NCBI GenBank assembly: GCA_008973525.1
Contig: WACJ01000357.1
Span: 186,001 to 250,000, forward strand
Reading direction: 5' to 3'
From: Stenopsyche tienmushanensis
Lineage: Eukaryota > Arthropoda > Insecta > Trichoptera > Stenopsychidae
DNA: 64,000 nucleotides
In this document: in pieces, positions 48,143 through 58,409 of the stretch
Position numbering within the stretch: position 1 is the stretch's first letter
Layout of the letters: each line of letters opens with the position of its first letter
Made by a program: the position numbers and the translations under genes
Notes under the pieces: generated by a model
The model's database searches: none
Told to the model about the DNA's origin: nothing
The model's input: the letters and a program-made list of their open reading frames with translations, nothing else

Positions 48143-48223
48143 CGCCTTGGAGGACACGTCTGCATTATGCGTCATTTTTAGTATGAAAAGATGACGCATA
48201 ATGCAGGCGTGTCCGCTAACGCG
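48143..48223. mobile_element. 81-bp TTAA-flanked hairpin, probable miniature TTAA-type transposon
   Basis: TTAA stands on both sides (48139-48142 and 48224-48227). From the left CGCCTTGGAGGACACG and from the right, reversed, CGCGTTAGCGGACACG; the arms continue with TCTGCATTATGCGTCAT against CCTGCATTATGCGTCAT. The two halves pair for about 37 bases with few mismatches around a small loop near 48180-48187. It has no coding capacity. The size is very small for a transposon. Confidence 0.6.
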
Positions 48224-48227
48224 TTAA

Positions 48228-49570
48228 ATAGACAAGGGATTTGAGTGACTCATGAATTGTCGCTAATTGAGCTAATGAGAAAGGCGTCGTGTTGCGCATG
48301 CGCATAGCCTATGTTCTATACATCTATAAAACTTTCATTTCATTTATGCTACATCCTTTATAATAAATTTTTAAATGAAATAAACTTGACTGTTCTGGTT
48401 GTGAAATATTTTTTGCGAACAATTGTAAATTTAAATTCAAGCTTCATCGTGTCGTTCTTTATGAATGGTCTCTTTATGTGTGAAATTTTAAATATAAAAA
48501 CTCGCGTGTTTGCGTGTCCATATGAACACGCCGGGTGTCGTTGATTTAAGTTGATTCATTTTGTATTTCTATTCACGTACGTGTATGCTATTTGATATGC
48601 TTGAATATAAAAAAAGATAGCTGTCATTGTTGTGTATTATATAATGGCTAATTTTCACTCGACTCATCCTAAAAAAAAAATCTCACATCTGCTCTTCCAC
48701 ATTATCTCTCGTCTTCCATTCGTAATCTCCACATCTATCAATGTCTATCTCGAAACCATCGGTACATGAAAATAATCGAAAGTCTGCAGCGCCGGGTGAG
48801 ATATGATTGATTGTTTGTAATAGGCCCCGAAAATATCAACTCGCAAAAACCTACCGAGCAGGAGAAAAACTTTCCAAAGACTTATCCATAAATTACAGTC
48901 AAATTCGCGATTACCACCGCAACGACCGGCACTAAATCAAATTTCTAAATGTGGGAGACGTGCAAAAGGCGATGCATAAATAGTGTAAATAATGTCATTC
49001 GCACAGTGGGATAGGTGTTATTGCCGTCACCTAAATTGCCGCTTACCCTGAATAATTTAAATGGGGCGTAGCGTTATTGTTATGATTTCACAATGTTAAG
49101 CGAAACAAAGTGGGAAGCAGCAGTCGAAATTGCGGCATGTGTAATAATTTCCTCCTGGATGATCATTAAATCACTTTGTTCCCATGCGAACAAACATTCG
49201 TGTAATTTTATGGATCCAGAAACATGCATTAGTGGACGCGGTCAGAGACCATCAAAAAAAGTAGCATAAAATAGCACACAATTCGCCATCGAAAGCGGAA
49301 CATCTTGTAGTTATTTGATAGCTGTTGTAGTTGCGAGCCGAATTGTTATTTGGAAAGTTTCGACTGTGTTGTAATTGTGGCAATGTATTAACCGGTTTCA
49401 TTGGAAAATGATAAAAATATGCCATACTGAATATCAATTGTAATGAAATAAAACAAACCAAACTTGTATTGTGTTTTTATCAATGATTTACATCAGGATT
49501 CCGCATATCTTTGCACGGGGTAAAAAATTATTATGAGTTTTCATATGAAATGTCCGAATAATGATTCACT
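48228..49570. other. Unassigned DNA
   Basis: No gene recognised. The segment 48780-49170 is slightly less AT-rich and has no open frame. The 77-codon plus-strand frame (48311-48544) and the 69-codon minus-strand frame (49252-49461) have no motif. Confidence 0.5.
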
Positions 49571-49583
49571 TTAATTAAAGATT

Positions 49584-49935
49584 CCTTCCATTTTTAAAGC
49601 AAATTTGGGGTGGTTTGAAAGAATCAAAGGACGACATGGTATCAAGGAAAAACTTTCTGCTGAAAAATCTTCAGCAAACATATTCATTGACACATTGAAG
49701 CTATTTGTAGAGAAGAAAGAATTCGACGAAGAGTTTATATTCGATGCTGATGAGACTTGAGATTGCAATGGAGAAGATATTGATCCTACACATTCTTAAG
49801 CTTTTCAGTGTTTAGACCTCGCCATGAAATAGTTTGAAAACCAAGAAGAGTGTAATTCAGAACAACTTATATATCTTAAGAATATTCGCGATTTGGCAGC
49901 TTCTAAATAAAGGGCTATCGTTGAGCAATAATAGA
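49584..49935 (+). pseudogene. Tigger/pogo (jerky-like) transposase pseudogene, internally deleted
   Basis: The plus strand reads FKANLGWFERIKGRHGIKEK (about 49593-49652), the CENP-B-type DNA-binding domain signature (GWLxRFKxRHGI). It continues LSAEKSSANIFIDTLKLF and EEFIFDADET, then a stop (49758-49760), which is the first catalytic block (IYNADETGL) of the DDE domain. Without the rest of the catalytic core it passes to the C-terminal block CLDLAMK-stop-FENQEECNSEQLIYLKNIRD, LAASK (about 49812-49910), typical of jerky/Tigger proteins (WxxQQxEC...LxxLRDLAA). So an internal deletion of some 200 codons plus at least four stops has occurred. The minus-strand 65-codon frame is a shadow. Confidence 0.8.
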
Positions 49936-50639
49936 TTTTTTTAAATAAAAATAATTTATTATATGTATATCTATATGTAAAATTAGACAAATAAAAACTA
50001 TTCATACTATTATATACTTTTGTAGATGATAGATTAAGTCCTTGTTGAGTGTAAGTGTGAAAATGATTGCGGGAAGTCTTTTTTATAATTCAAACGAAGT
50101 TTCTTCAATATATATTTTATTGTAGATTTAAATGGTACATTAATAGAAGAGTATACGTATAACGACAGTGACCAGAGGTCTTAGTACTGTCGCTACGTTA
50201 GAATAGTTTCAAAAGCCAGGAAGAGAGTCCTTTAAGACTATACTCGAGAAGTTACTTGATGGAAATGTAACGATATAAATTGACTCGACAGAGTCAATGA
50301 AGCAAATTTAATGCTCTGATAGTAAGAAAGACCGAAGAATGAAGAACGATGTGCCGTCGAGGCATCGACTATTTAAACAGTTAAATTATCTACTTGCAAA
50401 AATGGACATTATATGAATTTTACAATAGAAAATGACAAGACTAAATAAGCAGAATTCATTATTATGAATTGATATACGAAAATATAAGTTTCATTGGACC
50501 TTTAAAGATAAATCACATAAAAAAATAGAATGCAAACAATTTTGAATATAAGACAAAATACAAAGTGCATAGCAAGCAAAAGACAAAATGCAACGCACTT
50601 ACAAAGAAGGGTCGGTAATAAGTTAATAGAAAAAATTAG

Positions 50640-50749
50640 GGACATAACAATACTTTCCCTGTCGATTATGATTATTTTCGATTATCCGGATTTTCGTTAT
50701 CTGGACAACTTTCATCCCCAATTATGGCCGTATAATCAAGGTTCTACTG
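50640..50749. repeat. Right terminal region of a Tigger/pogo-type element
   Basis: In reverse from the TA at 50750-50751 it reads CAGTAGAACCTTGATTATAC, then GGCCATAATTGGGG and AAAATCCGGATAATCG. The start CAGTAGAACCT is the hallmark of pogo/Tigger ends, with a TA target. It lies downstream of and in the right orientation for the transposase relic at 49584-49935. I could not find the left end. Confidence 0.7.
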
Positions 50750-50870
50750 TATGTGGCAAATATAGAAATAATTAAAATCGATAAATTTTCGTTCAGGATT
50801 TACCAGATGAAATTCTAGAAATAGGATTAATATTTGCGAGAGATTTTATTTAAGATCTTAAATCAAAGTA

Positions 50871-51435
50871 TACTTGGGTCTGTTTTTATACGATAGATAC
50901 GTTCCACAGGGAGCCGCATATAAAAAATCGCATAAAAAAAGACTTGAACTACATGTAATCGCTGATTAACCCCTAAAAGACACAGAGTTGTCTACGAATT
51001 TCAATGATTCAGAAAAAGAATTCTTACACGATGAGCTCGGAGACAGACAGAGACGGAGAGTTTCTGCTCGTTGAATTTGGAGAGAAACAGAGACGGAGAG
51101 AGTATCTTGCATACATTGTACGATCGTATAAATCGTTAACCCAAATTTATAGACTAATCATTATTAATGAATCGATTTCAAGTACATTGTACATGTATAT
51201 TGTTTATGTTTACGCAAATAAATTACCGAATATTGTGTGCTATCGACAATGTTTATTTATTTAAATACAAATTTCATACACGCTGCGCCGGTCTTGACAG
51301 GTAAGTAGACTTGCGTATTCGCATAAAAAAACTATGTCCTCTATAAGAAAATGAGAGATTGGTTCCATTATTTTTGAAAACCGCATAACTTCAAAACTGC
51401 ATAAAAAAGATCCGCATTAAAAACCGGCTCAAGTG
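50871..51435. mobile_element. TA-flanked terminal-inverted-repeat element interrupted by a nested repeat
   Basis: The left end TACTTGGGTCTGTTTTTAT and the reversed right end CACTTGAGCCGGTTTTTAAT are alike, and TA flanks both (50869-50870 and 51436-51437). Further in, both sides have GCATAAAAAA-type words (about 50931 and 51325-51400). Copy 4 of the TG...CA repeat occupies about 50970-51325, so the element proper is only about 210-220 bp and noncoding: a MITE of Tc1/mariner or pogo type. Confidence 0.6.
50970..51325 (-). mobile_element. Dispersed TG...CA repeat (LTR-like), copy 4, nested
   Basis: On the minus strand it runs from near 51325 through CTGTCAAGACCGGCGCAGCG, AATAAACATTGTCGATAGCA, CACAATATTCGGTAATTTAT, ATAAATTTGGGTTAACGATT, TCTGTCTGTCTCCGAGCTCA and CTTTTTCTGAATCATTGAAA to AGGGGTTAATCAGCG. 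The CCGTCTCTGT block is duplicated in tandem (about 51046-51100). The extreme TGTCCGCC start is not preserved. The 86-codon plus-strand frame (51004-51264) is translated repeat. Confidence 0.6.
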
Positions 51436-51437
51436 TA

Positions 51438-54400
51438 TTTAACGCCGATTTTTTTTTCCACGTAAATAACATGCATGTATTATTGTATATTTACATACAA
51501 TATCGAATTGGGGATTAAAAGTTTTACGGCCCCTGATCAATTATTGACTAGCATTGTAATTCCTCATTTAGATAACGTTAATTTAATTATAATTAATAGT
51601 TTGCAAACTTCGCCGTTTGAGAACCGCCCGCGTTTTGACAGCTTCTTCCAAGGCTTTGAATTTTAAGTTGACGTTTCAAAAAACGTGATTAATAAGCTCG
51701 AGATAATTCCGAGAGACTATTTTATTAATCCTTCGAGGAGAGATAAATCTTGATGGTTGTTGATCTATGAAATTATTTTTTTATCAGCATAATTAATCAA
51801 ATGGTTCTTTAGAGACATTTACGCCTCAATATAATTTTGGATATGGGGGGGGTTTGAATTATACTTGGGCCGTGGAAAATATAACCCACACTGTCGTAAA
51901 TCACGTTTACCCAGTTTATCAAAAAGGGGAGAAGAATTATAAAAATAATGTTCGTCATATCCGAACAACTATCTTATCTTTTTATCGGCCGTCGGTGGAT
52001 TTACATACTAATGGCCTAATTTTTCCCCTTTTTCTGGGCCCTAAATTGACTTAATACAATAATTGGAGTACTAATAGACACGTGGCAAAAATCCCATTCA
52101 TTTTACATACGGTTCTCATTCAAAAGCTACTTGAAAACCATTGAAACAACTTTCAATGGGGTGACATTTCAGAAATTGTATTCATTCTTTTCTGTCGACA
52201 CGAAGCGATTTGAGGTCTTTGTATAAAGCTTTTCAGTTCGAAAAATGGAATATTTGATAATTTGTAAAAGTTTCAGAGTGATTTCTTTTCACATAGGACT
52301 ATTGCATTATGTTTAATGATATTTTAATTCTTCTAAGATTTTTGAATTCTTGCTAAAATTATGATATATAGCGCATTTTTAAAAAAAGTTTTAAATAAAC
52401 TACCAAAATCATTTTTTGACTCCGGTCGGGTTTCCATGATAATGCCTTTTTTTAAATTCCTCCAATTTCTCTACTTTTCGTTCCTTTATTAAGACATTTT
52501 TGCTTCGAAAATTCAATCACATATGACAAACTATCGAACTAAACTTGACTTCGAGCAACTTCGAGCTGACTTCGACTCACCCCCTTTAGCGAGCACAGAC
52601 CTTAACGTTAATTCTCTATCACGCGGAAATATGAGCACGGACCGTAAAGTGTTAACACAAGCAAAAGAGATTCATATACTATTATGATTGGTGTTCAACT
52701 GCAAAAATCGTAAATTTTTCACTTTTTGATGATCATTGAATATGAATTAACACCTAGTTATTTTTAATATATGAATTTATAAATGACAGGTGAATGGTGA
52801 AAAATTAAATTAACACTACAATAGAATCGTCTAAGAAGCCAATTGGCATCAAGCCATATACAAATACGTTGTCTTCGTCCATATTCAATTATGTTAACAA
52901 TTATTGGTCTGGATTCAACAAAACAAGGACAAACGCGTTAAAAGAACGCAGCTTCCAACTTCAAAGGTTGATCAAAAATAACAGAATTTAATTGCAACGA
53001 AGCAATCTTATTCTTACATTCGTTGTTCATTATCGCTACGGCCAAAGATGCTAATAATAATCGCGTTTTTTAAGACTTTTATAGTGGCGAAAGCGTCATA
53101 ATGGATGTTACAATAATCAGAGAGGAAACTTTCGAGCGTAACTTTTTTTCTAAAAGGGTGGCTTCGTTAGCGAGCATTTCGCTGTTCGTTCAATTTCTTC
53201 GTTCTCATTTTCTTTCCAATTAAAAATGTGGAAAGCGGAGAAAGCTGAAGGCTCTATGGTATAAGTGGAAAAGCAATTCCGGCGCCCTAGAAAACTGCAT
53301 TTCCGAGATTATGGAGCTAAAATAAGAGCTAAATATCGCACGATGAATTTAATGCAAGCGTTTCGAGAAAAAAGCATGGATTCTTGATTATTTGAAGCTT
53401 ATGATAAAATATTAATAACACCCTGACGTTATTAGTTTCTGTTTAAAATATTGGAATAAATATTTTTGAATTAATTAGTAGAGACAGCTCCCGCATTACA
53501 AGGGTTCGTTCTAATTATATATTCGTTCGAAAGCTGAAAACCGGTTTTGAAGAATGTCGGTTTTTGTACAAGCCCTAGTTATGATGATCCTGAAATTGAA
53601 ACATGTGAACACATTTCTATAGAGTGAAAAAGAGAGATATCATCAACATTTAATAAAGAAGTTTTTTTGAAGTAGCCTTTTATAAATCCATTTTATGGGA
53701 CCTTTTCCAACCATTTTGACATGGTTTTTCATGGTATAAGTATATTTTTAAAAATGTGGTCTCCAGCAATACCTCCTGTAGAATTTGTAAATTTAAATAC
53801 TTGAACGTTGTGAATGCCAAAGACAATTCAGAATTGTTTGGAAATCTGTAATATTCAGAGAACTACAGATGACGATAAATTTGTTAAACATTTTAAATTT
53901 AAAAGCATAATGAAAAACCCTAGATATGACCTAAAAAAGTAAAGCTGTCGTTTGAATTGATCTTTTTACTATAAGAAGGACAAATTTGTGAAAACTTCTT
54001 TACAAAACCTGAACTAGAAACAATGTAATTTAATTTTTATTTAAATGAAAAATAAGAACGTTTTGCCAGTATATAAAATGAAAGATACAAAATAAGATCA
54101 ATTTATTTTTGGAATATTTATAATACCTATAATCCTTGTTGAAATAATATATTAACACTGAGCGAACAATATCCTATTTCTTTACAGTGCTATTTAGCAT
54201 TGTTCTGCTTTAACAATTTCCATTCCATTGTATTACTCCAATTTAGTAATCCTTTTCGTGCCGATAGTCCATCACATTTGTGGTTATCCTTTGTTCTTTC
54301 TGTATATCAATGACTTCTATTATGTAATCGAATCCATCTTCAATCCATTAATTAGCACTGTAACGTGTTCAATATGGTTTGATTTCAATTAAGAAATTAC

Positions 54401-54600
54401 TCGAATGTATCTATTATATCAGCTGTTAATGATTGTTGTTGAACGATTACTAAAATTAGCCATTTATGAGTGATTTACATCATTAAAATAAATATAATTT
54501 AGCCATTCACTACCAGCTTCTAATTTATATAAAAATGATTGCAAATAATACATCTGGATGACAAAAGGAAATGAAATTATGGAATTATTAATCAATTAAA
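51438..54600. other. Unassigned AT-rich DNA
   Basis: No gene recognised. The frames at 51475-51666 and 51854-52054 have no motif. At 52585-52670 the words GAGCACAGACCTTAA and GAGCACGGACCGTAAAGTG form an imperfect direct repeat. The rest to 54600 has no long open frame. Confidence 0.6.
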
Positions 54601-54602
54601 TA

Positions 54603-55779
54603 AAGCGGAAAGAAATGTCATTTTTTTGGTTGCGTCTTTGCTCTCAGATTGCCTCAGGTTGCTGTCGAGTGAATACATCAAGGTTGGTGTCATTTTGAAG
54701 CTCTGTTGTTTGTCTTATTTTTTAAAATATTTTTATATCTTTTAGCCATAGTGAAAATGTCCAAGCCAGAAATTGATGAGGCCCATTTGCGATCCTGTTT
54801 GTTGTTTTTATTCGATAAAGGATTAAAAGCAAAAGAAGCTACTCAGAGCATCTGTGATACATATGGCAACATATTAAATGTTTAAAAATGCCATAAATGG
54901 TTCAAAAAATTCAAAAGTAGCGACAAAGATTTGAAAAATAAACCGACATCAGGACGATCTCCAATAATCGATGATGACGCATTAAATCCTCTGGTAGAAT
55001 CTAATCCTCGAAAAACAATAAAGGAATTATCCCTATACATCGGCTGTCCCTGATCGACAGTAAAAGACTCGGGGGGGAAAACATAGACAGGGAATTTGGG
55101 TACCGCTCAAATTGTCATCAACGGTCTTAGAACAACGGGTATCCATTTGTTCATCGCTATTATCAAGGTGTGAAACCGATTCATTTTTAAGAAAGATCGT
55201 TACTGGGGATGAGAATTAAGTCCTCTACAACAGTTCGAGAAGGAAAAACAGTGACTTTCTTCAAATCAAGTACCAGTTTCTATCCCTTGACCGTCATTGT
55301 CCTTAAAAAAAGGTCATCCTTTGTGTTTGGTGGGATTTTTTTGGCGTAATTCACTACGAATTATTAAAGCCTGGCCAAACTGTCACAGCAGAGCTATACT
55401 GTGCACAATTAGTTAGGTTAGATAATGCAAGACCACACGCAGCAAGGATTATGCAGAATAATATAAGGGAACTGGATTTGAAAGCGTTGCAACATCCATC
55501 ATATTATCCTGATATTGCACCTTCAGATTATCATATTTTTAAGTCATTAGAACATTCGCTTCGCGATAAAAACTTCTGTGGAACAAGTGAAAAATCATTT
55601 GAATGCTTACTTTAGTGGAAAACCGGCCGAATTTTACGAAAGAGGCATTAAAAAGCTACCTAATCTGTGGAGGGTGATTAAAAATAACAATGAAAATTAT
55701 TTAATTGAGTAATATTGTACAGCTTTTATTAAAAAAAAAAAATTCTACAAATAACAAAAAATGACATTTCTTTCCGCTT
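54603..55779 (+). mobile_element. Full-length-like mariner element with perfect 24-bp terminal inverted repeats
   Basis: The ends AAGCGGAAAGAAATGTCATT (left, continuing TTTT) and the reversed right end are identical over 24 bases, and TA duplications lie outside (54601-54602 and 55780-55781). Length is 1177 bp, slightly under the usual 1.3 kb. The well-kept ends contrast with a damaged coding region, as expected from a non-autonomous copy or a later-decayed insertion. Confidence 0.93.
54757..55712 (+). pseudogene. Mariner D34D transposase pseudogene
   Basis: Starting at ATG 54757 it reads MSKPEIDEAHLRSCLLFLFD then KGLKAKEATQSICDTYG, the N-terminal helix-turn-helix of mariner transposases. 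A stop falls at codon 43 (54883-54885), then KCHKWFKKFKSSDKDLKNKP, TSGRSP and KTIKELSLYIGCP with a stop at 55051-55053. After a messy stretch come the first catalytic Asp in TGDEN (55208-55210), VWWDFFGVIHYELLKPGQTV, the second in DNARPHAA (55421-55423) and the third in APSDYHIF (55526-55528). Exactly 34 residues separate the last two, the mariner D34D signature. About 20 codons are missing before DNARPH. It ends NNNENYLIE and a stop. Inactive. Confidence 0.92.
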
Positions 55780-55781
55780 TA

Positions 55782-56920
55782 CCTAATATTATAACGATTA
55801 TTACAAATCCAGTCACTCATTGGCAACTCTACACAGCTTTATTAATCGCCTCATTAATATTGTTTAGATCCAAGAAATCAAAATAACTGGATCGAGATGA
55901 TCAATCAGAGATATTGATACTAGTAATGACTTCGTTAAAATTAATTTTTATTTCAACAATACCAACGCATTGTTAATATGGATGTTCGTATTTTTTAAAT
56001 TGAATTTATCAGACTTTATACAATTAGTTTTATTGAATTTGACAATTCATCGATATTCGATAGGATCGAAATTAATTTTCTGATAATTTGTCTTCTGAAA
56101 ATATATCCTGACAGTATTCAAACGTAATTGATCGTATATGTTTGACCTCATAAATTTCCATTATCCGTCTAAAATTACATATTGTATAAACAGCACAGAC
56201 GTGTGACCTTTTAATCTAAACGAATTTTGATGTTCTCCGGATTAATATAGGACGAGATTGATCGAAATATTCACAGAATATCGAATAGAATGATATCGAT
56301 TTTCTGCATGTTTTATTACAAATATGAGGCGTCTTTTTGTCTTGAGTTTTGAGTGACGTCGCTTTGATAACTGACTGTTGGGTTTTTCGGAAAATATCAA
56401 CCGTAGAAGGGAAAAGATTAGAGAAGCGAAAGCAGAGTCGGGCATTTCAAAAAATACATCCTTTGATCTCAGTTAAAAGCATGTATCCGTACTGAAACGG
56501 AAATTAGATTTTATGATATAAACATTTTGCTTCATCCGCTTGCTTGCGGATGAATCATACAGTTCTGCGCGTGTTCCACACCTTTTGTTGACAGTCGATT
56601 TAGAGCTAAGAAAACATGTAACATACTTATCTATAAATACGATTATTTGAGATGAAATTTCGTTTGAAATGCATTTATCGATAGCGTATATAAACAATAT
56701 ATATTTTTATGAATATGTGTATTTACAGACATTTAAAAAAATATATGCGTGATACTCTCGTAGTAATGAATTTTCTTAGCCCATGGGAAAAGTTGATTTT
56801 ATGCATTGCTTGGAAAGATGAAATTGTGTTGTGTAATATATAATAAAATGGGATTACTACTGGTGTTTTAAGCTACGCTATATACACACACATACTGAAG
56901 TATGCGACAGACATGGACAA
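55782..56920. other. Unassigned AT-rich DNA
   Basis: No gene recognised. Minus-strand frames at 56242-56445 and 56473-56697 (67 and 74 codons) show no motif. Confidence 0.55.
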
Positions 56921-56969
56921 ATTGTCCAGTTAAGAATGTCGTTTTTTAAATGAAAGAGTTAAATTCAAA
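56921..56969 (+). repeat. 49-bp repeat, copy 2 (copy 1 at 942-990)
   Basis: Same-orientation match to 942-990, with 35 identical bases at its right end. Immediately to the left the sequence GGACAAATTGTCC (about 56916-56928) is a small palindrome not present in copy 1. Confidence 0.7.
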
Positions 56970-57469
56970 AAATCATTGATAAAATACATTATTTTTCAGT
57001 AGATACGACCTTTTCCCATCTATTTAATTTTTTTAATTCCGGAAAAATAAAATTTAACAAGATTTGATATAAATTATTGTTCTATTCCTCATTTCACCTC
57101 TTCTATATTTATGATTTTTTTCCCCCAATAAATTATGCTGTATCGATCTAAATAAGTGATAGAAAGAGCAAGACAAGGAGAATAAGGTCGATGCAGAATC
57201 GTTTGCCAATCGAGTTTCTTTAATTTGTTTTGATTTATGGGGTTGAGAATTATCATACTGCTAAAGAATTAAGAACTCGAGGCAACTTTTAAACTTTCTA
57301 ATTGTGAACAATAAATCTCTCTCGTTATGGTTGGACCATATGGAAGGACTTCATGGTAGATTATCCCTTTGGAGTCCCACCATACATTTAAAAGAGGCTT
57401 TTAACCGTCGAGGGGTTGATTTCTTTTCCTGCCCTTTTGAAAGGCATTTTCTTTCCATTTTTGATTTAA
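56970..57469. other. Unassigned DNA
   Basis: AT-rich with a short, more balanced tract at 57300-57450. The 82-codon plus-strand frame (57304-57552) runs into the neighbouring mariner end and has no motif. Confidence 0.5.
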
Positions 57470-57471
57470 TA

Positions 57472-58407
57472 TTTGGGTGTCCCATAAGTTTCTTTCGTTT
57501 TCATACTAAGAAAAAAATAAACAATAATTTGTATTACAACAAAATTTATTGAATAATATATGATCCATTCTGTTCTAATTACCTTTCTCCATCTCTCCGG
57601 AAGCCTCATAATGCCTTCTTGCCAAAATTTCTCAGATTTGTTGGCAAAATATTGATCAAGGTACATTTTTATATCATTTTTTGAATTAAATTTTTTACCA
57701 CGTAAAGAATTTTTCAATGAAAAAAATAAATAATAATCTGAAGGGTTAATATCCGGAGAGTATGGAGGATGAGGTAAAACATCCCAGTCAAATGATAATA
57801 ATTTATTTCTGACGAGCAAAGACACATGAGACCTGGCGTTATCGTGATGAAAAACCTCAACACAACACCTCGTCTGTTCGCTAATTCTGGCTATTTTCTG
57901 GCAATGGCATCCTTTAGATTGTCTAGTTGGAAACAATATTTTGTTGAATTGATCGTTTCACCTTGCTGAAGTAGCTCATAATAAACAACCCCCTTCCAGT
58001 CCCACCAAATGCATAGCAAAACTTTTTTTGGATGTAGGCCAGGTTTAGCTACAATTAAAGCTTCCGTACCCTTGGTCCAAGACCGTTTACGTTGGATATT
58101 CTCATAGAGTATCCAACTTTCATCTCCAGTGACAAGTCTCTTCAAAAAAGGTTGGCTATTATATCATTGGAGAAGAAGATCACATGTTGAAATACGCTGA
58201 AGTTTATTTGTGTCAGTCAGTTCATGAGGAAGCCACTCATTTGAACGGTTGATGTAGTCCAATTTTGTCAGATGATTATGGTCGGATGTTCGTGGAATTG
58301 CTAACTTATTAGCTATTTCGCGAACAGTATATCGCGGATTTTCTTCAACCATGGCTATGATTAAATCTGTGTTCATTTGCGAAAAAAAAACTTATGGGAT
58401 AACCTAA
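57472..58407 (-). mobile_element. Mariner element with both ends, N-terminal region deleted
   Basis: The right end, reversed, reads TTAGGTTATCCCATAAGTTT and the left end TTTGGGTGTCCCATAAGTTT, with TA outside both (57470-57471 and 58408-58409). The element is 936 bp, shorter than the usual 1.3 kb. The 5' terminal repeat is followed within about ten bases by coding sequence for the second helix-turn-helix, so the 5' untranslated region and roughly the first 75 codons are gone. Confidence 0.92.
57480..58376 (-). pseudogene. Mariner D34D transposase pseudogene, N-truncated
   Basis: Reading from 58376, LIIAMVEENPRYTVREIANK and LAIPRT correspond to the second DNA-binding helix region, WLPHELTDTNKLQRISTCDL follows, then a single in-frame TGA at 58164-58166 in place of the expected Arg codon. 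The frame goes on with RLVTGDESWILYEN (first catalytic Asp), ALIVAKPGLHPKKVLLCIWW, DWKGVVYYELL and NLKDAIARK. A frameshift near 57895 leads to VEVFHHDNARSHVS (second Asp, 57841-57843) and HPPYSPDINPSDYYLF (third Asp, 57736-57738), 34 residues apart. The end GIMRLPERWRKVIR is standard. Only one stop, one frameshift and the 5' deletion are needed to explain its loss, so it is a fairly young relic. Confidence 0.92.
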
Positions 58408-58409
58408 TA

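Noticed and set aside
48290..48312. Third copy of the A-box repeat
   Set aside because: Only GCGCATGCGCATAGC is shared; the A-box part and flanks are absent.
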